Assembly: GCA_021521415.1 (NCBI GenBank)
Contig: JAIQDT010004237.1
Location: 62,001 to 126,000 of the forward strand
From: Bidens hawaiensis
Taxonomy: Eukaryota; Streptophyta; Magnoliopsida; Asterales; Asteraceae
Length of the DNA: 64,000 bases
Reading direction: 5' to 3'
Shown: positions 57,472 to 64,000 of the stretch, one piece after another
Layout of the letters: each line of letters starts with the position of its first letter
How positions within the stretch are numbered: the first letter of the stretch is position 1
Position numbers and translations under genes: made by a program
Notes under the pieces: generated by a model
The model's input: the letters and a program-made list of their open reading frames with translations, nothing else
Told to the model about the DNA's origin: nothing
Databases searched by the model: none

Positions 57472-59146
57472 TGATGTGTTGTAAAACACACGTATTTTCC
57501 GCACCTTTTATCTACGTTATTATATTATATTTTATGTATTTTAACTCGTTTTAGATAGGTTTTACATAATTTTATTCATGTTATAGGTTATGGGTGGAAA
57601 GGAAGAAAAAACCGAGCTTTTCGGAGAGCTTAATGGACTTTTACGTATACAATTTCAAGACAAAGCTCAAGGCCCGGCCCGGTTACATGTTGGAAAGCCC
57701 AAGATGCCATTAAATTATAATATATAAAAAAAAGAAAAAACCCTAAGGGCTGGGCATTCTGCCGATCGCAAGACAGCAGGGGGAACAAGAGAAGAAAATC
57801 TTTTTTCGGCTAGGGTTCTTGACTTGTGGCGGCTAGGGAAGGAAGCAGGAAGTAAGTGCAAGCCTTGGGATCATTCATCATCAATTTCACAGCCAAGGAG
57901 CAGCCCGAAAACCATCTTATATCCTTACTTGTTAACCTTTGTTCATCACCTTCATTATTCTTGATCAATTGTTGAATTGTTTTGCAATAACTTTAAGGAT
58001 TGACTTGTTTATGAATTGTTTTGATCATTGAATGCTTGAATTGATTATTGAGATGAGTTTTATGATGTCTTTAATGAGTATTTGCTGCTGTCCAATTATG
58101 ATTCTCGGCTAATCTTGTTAGTTCTACCTAGGAATGATGTTAATTGTTAGTGTTTGACGAGTTTTATGGATTGTTTGATTGATAGACTTGATTTGTTAAT
58201 GTAAAGTTTGGTTTAGACATGAAATAGGTTGTGTTTAAGGGCTGGAAATTTTGGTGATTCATTGCATAAACCCCGTGTGTCGGTTGATTAGTTTTGTATT
58301 GATTGATCGATGCATTGTTTGATTCTAGATTATGTGTTTAGGGTTTGTTTGCGGTAGGTACCACCGTAGGGTTTTGTTGCATGATTATTGGATTAAGTAC
58401 AGCGGTTAGACACCTTCTTTGAGACCGAGAGGTGATAAGAAGTTAGGGTTGTCTCATTGCCTTTGCATGCTAGAATAAGGATTGCGCGAGAGCGAGTTCG
58501 TTTCTTGTCAGGTTTAGGTGTTTTGAGCGACTAGTTGATCTATTTTAGTTTAAGTTGAATTGTTCCTCTATCCTTGGTTATGTAGTATTCATTGCAATTG
58601 TCGATTGTTGGTGAGACCGAGAGGAGATCCAACATTAGAACACGTTAGTAATTGTTTCCCGGTTTGGTCGTTTTAGGCAATTTTCAGTAGTTTAGGCTTG
58701 TTGAGTGAGACCGAGAGGTAATCCAGTGAGCCCAAGCGATCCTTAGTCGTGTCATCGTTAGGGACCGGTGTCTTGAAGTCATTCAATCCATTAGCTTGTT
58801 AGGCCTACAATTTGATTCAGACCTAGGTAGACGTTTTTCTCCATCCTAAGTTAACACAATTAGTTCCCCGTTAAGTTTTCTATTTAGGTAACTTTTGTCT
58901 GTCAGTTAGGTTAGTTCAGTTAAGTAATTAAAAATCAAAAATCAATTAATTATTCTAAGGTAGGTTTTGTCTAGGTTTTGTAATCGTTAGCGTCTTACGT
59001 GTCCACGTGTTCGATACTCGAACTTCCTAGGTCTATACTACTTGCGATCGGTACACTTGCCGGTTGTGTGCGGTTTTAGGATTTTCGTTTTATATTTAAA
59101 GCTTAGTTGTGAGGGTCATTATTATAGGGTTATCCGACGCACATCA
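57472..59146 (+). repeat. Athila 3' LTR
   Basis: 1675 bp, starting TGATGTGTTGTAAAAC and ending GACGCACATCA. It has inverted ends TGATGTG/CACATCA. It includes AAACCCTAAGGGC near 57740 and CTGCCGATCGCAAG near 57769. Confidence 0.92.
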
Positions 59147-59818
59147 CATTTATAGGACCAAACAAATCCATGTGAATTAGATCTAATGGAGTGACAATTG
59201 AATTCACTAACTTCACCAAATATGCTTTCTTGTGTTGCTTCCCATTCTTGCAAGGAATACACTTATCTTCAAACCCATGACTTTTCATAGGTACTTCCAA
59301 TACCAGTTCAATCTTTACAATATAGTTCATCTTCTTTATATGAATGTGTACCATACGTCTATGTCACTATTCAGACTTTGACTCTAATGCTTTTGAGAGA
59401 AAAAAAGATTCTTAATTTGCTGTTGGAGCTGCTCTTATATCCATCACATCGGTATTCTTTTTACTTGGAGCCCTCATCGGTATCCACTTTTCAGGTATTT
59501 TAAATCCTGGATACAGGACCAAGGCTTCTTCGTTTGTTAAGTGAATGGAATAGCCTTTGTCACAAACTTGAGAGACACTCATTAGATTATGCTTTAACTC
59601 CTCAACATAATTCACTTTCTCCAACTTGATTTTCCCATTTGCAACAGTACCAATCCTGGTTATTCTGTCACCATTTTCACCAGCAAAACTAACAAGTCCC
59701 CCTTGTATACTTTCCACTCTTTCAACAAGTCTCTGTTGCCTGTCATGTGCCTAGAACAGCCACTGTCTACAACCCACTTGTTGCCCACAACTTTTGCTGA
59801 CTGTTCCTGCACGAGAAA
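59147..59818 (-). pseudogene. Copia-4 protease and integrase fragment
   Basis: Minus-strand text gives NKWVVDSGCSRHMTGNRDLL (active site intact), SFAGENGDRIT, YVEELKHNLMSVSQVCDKGYSIH, then the integrase zinc part (KKMNYIVKIELVLEVPM; CIPCKNGKQHKK) and LDLIHMDLFGPINV, where the Athila LTR begins. Frameshifts near 59718 and 59400. Confidence 0.85.
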
Positions 59819-61185
59819 AGAAACTTAATTAGTGCGGGGGACCCAAGCCATTGAGGTCTTGGGTCGTCCAAATCTTATGAATCGTGTCACATTTTGTCTT
59901 TGAGCAATAAGCATTTCCTGTATGTTGGGATATCTATAGTAAGGACCACTGATAGTAGGGAAGCGCCTCTAAGGTCTACTAGAGTTGAATTCATTTCTTA
60001 CTGTATTAACCCTTTGAGAACATGTAAAAAATCTCGGTTAGTTCTCTGAAACTGAGGACCAAACCCTGATATTTGGTTAATATTAGAAGTGTATTCTTTG
60101 TTAGAATTCATATTTTTCTTTACAGATTGTGGGCTTGGCAAAATTTTCACTTTCCCTCCCATCTGTTTTCCTATCTTTAAGGGGCAGATGCTCGCAACAT
60201 GACCCTGAAGATGACACTTAAAGATGACATGTTTTCCAACTTATCAGCTTTGATGGACTGACTCACTTCACTTATGTTCATTTTTTAGGATGATGAGGCT
60301 GGAACCGTGTCACATTGTTTAATATATGGAGTCATGAATGGATATAATCAGTTTTTTCTTTTTATAAACTCAGCGTTCGATTCTTTAGACAATGTTCCTG
60401 CCTCACCATTCATCATATTTCCTTTCACAAATTTAATTGGTGTGAAAGCGTTCACTTTTGATTGACTATTAAACTGTCCAATAGGAGAGGCAAAGTTACT
60501 TAACTTCGCCGAGCTGGTCAGCGAAGTTGTTTTACTTCGTCTCAGGTAATTTTGGTTGTACATGATTCTTTTCTCAATGTTTGATCAGCTGCTAGATCGG
60601 GATATGGACAAAGCCGATCAATGTTGAGCTCCTCCAAAGGTTTGTTAATGTAATTATTATAAGGGGGAGGAACTCCCGTATAACCAATTCCCTCTTTTTC
60701 CTTTAAAGACCTTAAGGATCTCAAAGACAATTGAAGAGTTTCTAAATTTCTCTAGTTTTCTATGTAACTCAACTATTTTCACTTGGAAATCTACTATTTC
60801 GTTATCTTTTGAATTGATAATCTTAGTCTTTTCCTCAACCACTTGGTAAGAGAGATCAATTACCTGGACTTTTCACCAACTATTGCTTTTAAACCTCCTA
60901 ATTGTTTTTCCTAACTTTTAATTGTTTTGACATATTTATTTTCTTTCTCCCTTATGTAATGGTTGTCTTCCTTTATATCATTTATCTCTTTTCTTAATTC
61001 ATTGTTCTGATTTGTCAATTGATTTACCTGCTCATTTAAACTTTGGCACTTTAAACATCACTCCTTAGTACTTACCTTAGATAGTAGATCACTCAGTCCC
61101 GCCATGTGAGCTTGATCACTTCCATTGTATGAGCCACTTACTTCCTTATCAAAATCCAACTTCACCGCAAAATCACTAAGCTATC
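59819..61185 (-). pseudogene. Copia-4 gag, C-terminal two thirds
   Basis: Decayed frames match the second half of Copia-1 gag: MAGLSDLLSKVSTKE near 61103, a coiled coil (VVEEKTKIINSKDNEIVDFQVKI), YTGVPPPYNN, a degraded second knuckle (IFKCHLQGHVASICPLK, first Cys lost) and a WVPRTN end with stop at 59825-59827. GCGAAGTT/AACTTCGC words lie inside it (60490-60545). The first knuckle and capsid part are cut off by Gypsy-G at about 61186. Confidence 0.8.
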
Positions 61186-61761
61186 CCGAACCAAAAGACT
61201 GAAAAACCATTCTAAAAAAAAGTAAGCCAACTCAAAGCCCTTTCCTCAAACAAATTCAATCATATTAACACCTAAGCCCTCTCATTACATTAAACTTTCT
61301 TCCAAATACAATTCACGGTGTGGGGGGGTATATTACAAAACCACATCCGTTTCATTTCAAGGATGTCGAATTCGCGTTAAAAACACGATTGGGTGTTTAT
61401 CAACTAATTCAGCCCCAAATCATGAAAAAGTTTAAAATATAAATCAATAAGTCCCTATAAGGGTACATGATATGAATTGGTTGTTAAATCCATCACGCAA
61501 CACGCGAATTGCAAATCTAACGACTAGAACAAACAAAACCCTCACTTCAAACTATTTACAATTGACTGAATAAATAAAATCCGATGGCTACGAAACTTTA
61601 GTTTTTAATAAAATTACAAATCAACCTCTTTATTTTACTAAAACAAATACCTTGCTCCCAAAGTTAAATAAATGGACTTTAAAAAATAGCTACAAGGCCC
61701 CTTGACATTCAAAATAACATATCCGTCGACAATATAAACTACACACAAGAAATTATGAGTG
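61186..61761 (-). repeat. Gypsy-G 3' LTR
   Basis: Ends, on the plus strand, in GAGTGTTACA; that is TGTAACACTC on the element strand. The purine tract GGGGGGTGGATT abuts it (61762-61773). Confidence 0.65.
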
Positions 61762-61773
61762 TTACAAATCCAC

Positions 61774-63062
61774 CCCCCAGATTAGGATTCGTCCCCAAAT
61801 CCTGCTGCACCGGAAACGACTGAGGGTAGATCTTTCTCATAGTATTCGGATTCCCATGTATCCGTTGAATTCTATCTAATATCAAATGTATCAGCATTCT
61901 CCTTTTTTGCATTCGGTGTGGGATTATCACTTTTAAAATGATTACCATCACTGTCATGACTAAACTCATCCCTCTACTCATACAAGGTTCCAACTACCGA
62001 AAATATTGAATAATAAGTACTCATCTTAGTGGTCACCACACCCTGTTAGCATCCACAAGTAAACCCTTCACATACTTCTTAATTTTGTTACTCTTGGGGG
62101 GGGGGGGGGGGGGGGGGTAACAACGCAGGACACAGCGGGCCATCTTATTACATTTATTCGTGTATTCCTTATGAGAAAAATCACCAACCTCCAAATCCAA
62201 GAGCTCCTGCTCAATCTTATACAATTCATTGAAAAGACAAATTTCTCAATAACTAATTTCCTCATTTCCTCCAAGTTGTCATTTTAATCGCCCTATCCTC
62301 AATTGCCTAGGCTAGATTATCCCACCAACATGACGCTTCCGGGTCAAAAGACGTGGCTTCATAACTTATCATATCATCCACCTGATACTTACTAACCTTC
62401 AAAACCAGTTCCACTTCTTGCACCCAATGATGTGCCTAGAAAAGCATCAACCCTGTCAACATAAACTCTATCCTCATCCTCACTAGATAAAACCATCCCA
62501 TTTTCACCACGAGTCCTCGCTCTCCTATCACCTTCAGTCTCCTTATTCCTGGCATACACACTAATACCTTCACAGCCTCAACAATCATTTCAGGCATTAT
62601 GTGAAACCCGATAAACCTCATCCCAACGGCCTTTCATAAAGATGGACTCAACTTCTCATTATTATCATTCTCAATAAATGGTGAATCCTCACTAAAAACT
62701 CTATCTCGCGGTGTGCAACCACCACCATGGCTTTCAATACGACTTCCTCTAACTTAATGCATTCTAAACATACTCTAATCCTATGATGACAGAATCTTCA
62801 CATAATCAATAACAAGTCAAATATAGAACCTGGAAAGTAATGATAAGGTGCTAATAACATTAATCAAGTGTGATTAGTTATTTATTTTACTTACCCATTC
62901 TAAACACCTCATGTATATGACCACGTCAGAATACATCCTAACATACATTAAAACATAAAGAATGCCTTTTGGTGTGCAACTGCCCCTAACTGGAATTTCT
63001 AGTCTTCATCTCATTCATAGTTCAAGTCAAAGCACTAATGAATGCCCGAATCCCTCAAATGA
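61774..63062 (-). pseudogene. Gypsy-G gag fragment and remnants
   Basis: The frame at 62224 reads KIEQELLDLEVGDFSHKEYTNKCNKMAR, which matches the chromovirus gag pattern 'EFLxLxQGxMxVxEYxxKFxxLAR', then KIKKYVKGLLVDANRVW. A G run (62097-62118) within it encodes only Pro and probably grew by slippage. The rest (61774-62030 and 62280-63062) gives no recognisable domain. Confidence 0.6.
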
Positions 63063-63078
63063 TGGCTCTGACACCAAC
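63063..63078 (-). other. Gypsy-G primer binding site
   Basis: The minus strand reads TTGGTGTCAGAGCCATC just inside the LTR, close to the initiator-Met type TGGTATCAGAGC. Confidence 0.72.
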
Positions 63079-63079
63079 T

Positions 63080-63983
63080 TGTAAACCCAAAAAATTCGAG
63101 TATTAAACAGTTAGAATATCATACCATAAAATTTTAAAAAATTAAAAGTTGACGTGGTTATTTAAAATCCAAAGTACACACAATGAAGGTCTTTCAAAAA
63201 CAAATTCCAAAATGTGGGAAACATCCAAGATAAAAATAAAAAATTTAAAATCAATAAAACTTTTATCCAAATACAATCAGGGTGGGGCAACGAATTATAA
63301 AACCACGCCTGTTTCATTTCAAGAATGCCAAATTCGTGCGTTAAAAACCTGATAGTGTGTTTATCAATATACCCAAATAAAGAAAAAGTTGCAAACTACT
63401 ATTTCAATAAGTCCCCATAAGGGTTCATGATCTGAATTGGTTGCTAAATCCATCACACTATGCGTGAATAACAAAATCCAGCGATTAGCACAAACCAAAA
63501 CACTCAATCAAACTAATTGCAATTGACCGAACAAACAAATCCAATGTCTACAGAAATTTAGTATAATTTAACTGACATACCTCAGGATCTATTAGTACCA
63601 AAAGCCCTAAATTTTAACCTTCAATCAGCACCCAAATCGGCCATAACTTTAAATCAAGCTAACCTGAAAACTATGGTTCATAATCGGTTCTAACCTCATT
63701 CAACCGACCAAAAGATGAACTGATTACATACTTGCTAACCTAGAATTGTGTTGAAGCAGCCTTTAATCACCCTATTATGGCCAAAAATCAAATGGAGAAG
63801 GGGGGGGGGAGGTAGAATTCGGCAGCTATGATACACAAACAACTCTTTAGTTTACTAAAACAAATTCCTTGCTCCCAAAGTTAGATAATGGACTTTAAAA
63901 AGTAGCTACAATGCCCCTCGACATTCGAGATAACAAATTCATTGACTTTACAAACTATACACCTGAAATTATGGTGTTATATG
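63080..63983 (-). repeat. Gypsy-G 5' LTR
   Basis: About 904 bp, plus-strand start TGTAAACCC, end GGTGTTATA (expected TTACA). It includes a G run (63800-63809) near an AATTCGGCAGC stretch. TGTTC after it could be a target duplication. Only 17 bases of flank remain. Confidence 0.68.
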
Positions 63984-64000
63984 TTCGGAACAGAAAACAT

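Larger units (their letters stand above)
48603..59146 (+). mobile_element. Athila-type Ty3/gypsy element, probably recombinant
   Basis: 5' LTR (48603-50401), Asp-type primer site, gag, protease, RT, RNase H, integrase, long 3' region, polypurine tract and 3' LTR (57472-59146). LTR ends are TGATGTG...CACA(T/C)CA. The LTRs differ in length (1799 and 1675 bp) and their 5' halves do not align by eye. Flanks are TGTAG on the left and CATTT on the right, so no target duplication. No envelope-like ORF is seen after integrase. Confidence 0.9.
61186..63983 (-). mobile_element. Gypsy-G: short, mostly deleted chromovirus-like element
   Basis: The right LTR (63080-63983) and left LTR (about 61186-61761) share AAACCACxxCxGTTTCATTTCAAG, CCATAAGGGTxCATGAT and CAAATTCCTTGCTCCCAAAG-like blocks. 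Between them lie only ~1.3 kb with a primer-site-like sequence and a gag fragment. Protease and pol are missing. The left LTR seems to lack some of its outer end, so the left border is approximate. Confidence 0.72.

Noticed and set aside
48598..59151. Target-site duplication for the Athila element
   Set aside because: TGTAG and CATTT do not match, and shifting the borders by a few bases did not help.

Overview
The window is nuclear plant DNA made almost entirely of nested LTR retrotransposons. I found no host protein gene, tRNA, rRNA or CRISPR array. The elements are Ty1/copia of a SIRE/Maximus-like type and Ty3/gypsy of the Tat, Athila and chromovirus types. The Copia family carries a large extra ORF after pol whose core resembles ORFs I associate with Asteraceae Copia elements, so an Asteraceae genome is my best guess. 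That is recognition from memory, not a search. Names such as Copia-1 or Tat-D are labels for this window only.

Left part (1-21701). A truncated LTR (1-1422, minus) lies beside the integrase end of Tat-E (plus). Tat-E is split at 2195 by Copia-1 (2196-14671, minus). Copia-1 is structurally complete: two 428-bp LTRs with five by-eye mismatches, GTAAA target duplications, an initiator-Met primer site, gag, pol, a ~970-residue extra ORF and a polypurine tract. Tat-E resumes at 14672, carries an intron-containing gene antisense to it (16020-17612) and ends in its 3' LTR at 18424. To the right is Tat-A (minus; LTR, primer site, gag, protease, start of RT).

Middle (21702-40628). Tat-H (minus) is split by Tat-D (23644-38412, minus). 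The target duplication GGTAT lies on both sides, 14.8 kb apart, and the interrupted RNase H of Tat-H reads across the gap. Tat-D has no RT segment. It is itself interrupted by Copia-2 (25507-33110, minus), a relative of Copia-1 whose 3' third is lost.

Right part (40629-64000). Copia-3 (3' LTR and extra ORF, minus) sits in the gag of Tat-H and contains a clean 2616-bp solo LTR (42219-44834, CTCAC duplications). A 10.5-kb Athila element (48603-59146, plus) follows; its two LTRs differ strongly in their 5' halves and its flanks do not match. Beyond it is Copia-4 (gag to integrase, minus), which may be the 5' half of the same element as Copia-3. It is cut by a short chromovirus-like element, Gypsy-G (61186-63983, minus).

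How the parts work together: within each element, gag builds the particle, protease matures it, RT/RNase H copies RNA from a tRNA primer, and integrase inserts the copy. Nearly every coding region here has frameshifts or stops, so any movement would need proteins from other copies. The most interesting points are (1) a GCGAAGTT/AACTTCGC palindromic word spread through LTRs, leaders, spacers and even gag of the Copia family; (2) the extra ORF; (3) a gag stop followed by a good 3' splice-site sequence before protease in three Copia copies; (4) spliced antisense genes in the Tat elements; (5) composite Tat-D LTRs; (6) a probably recombinant Athila element.
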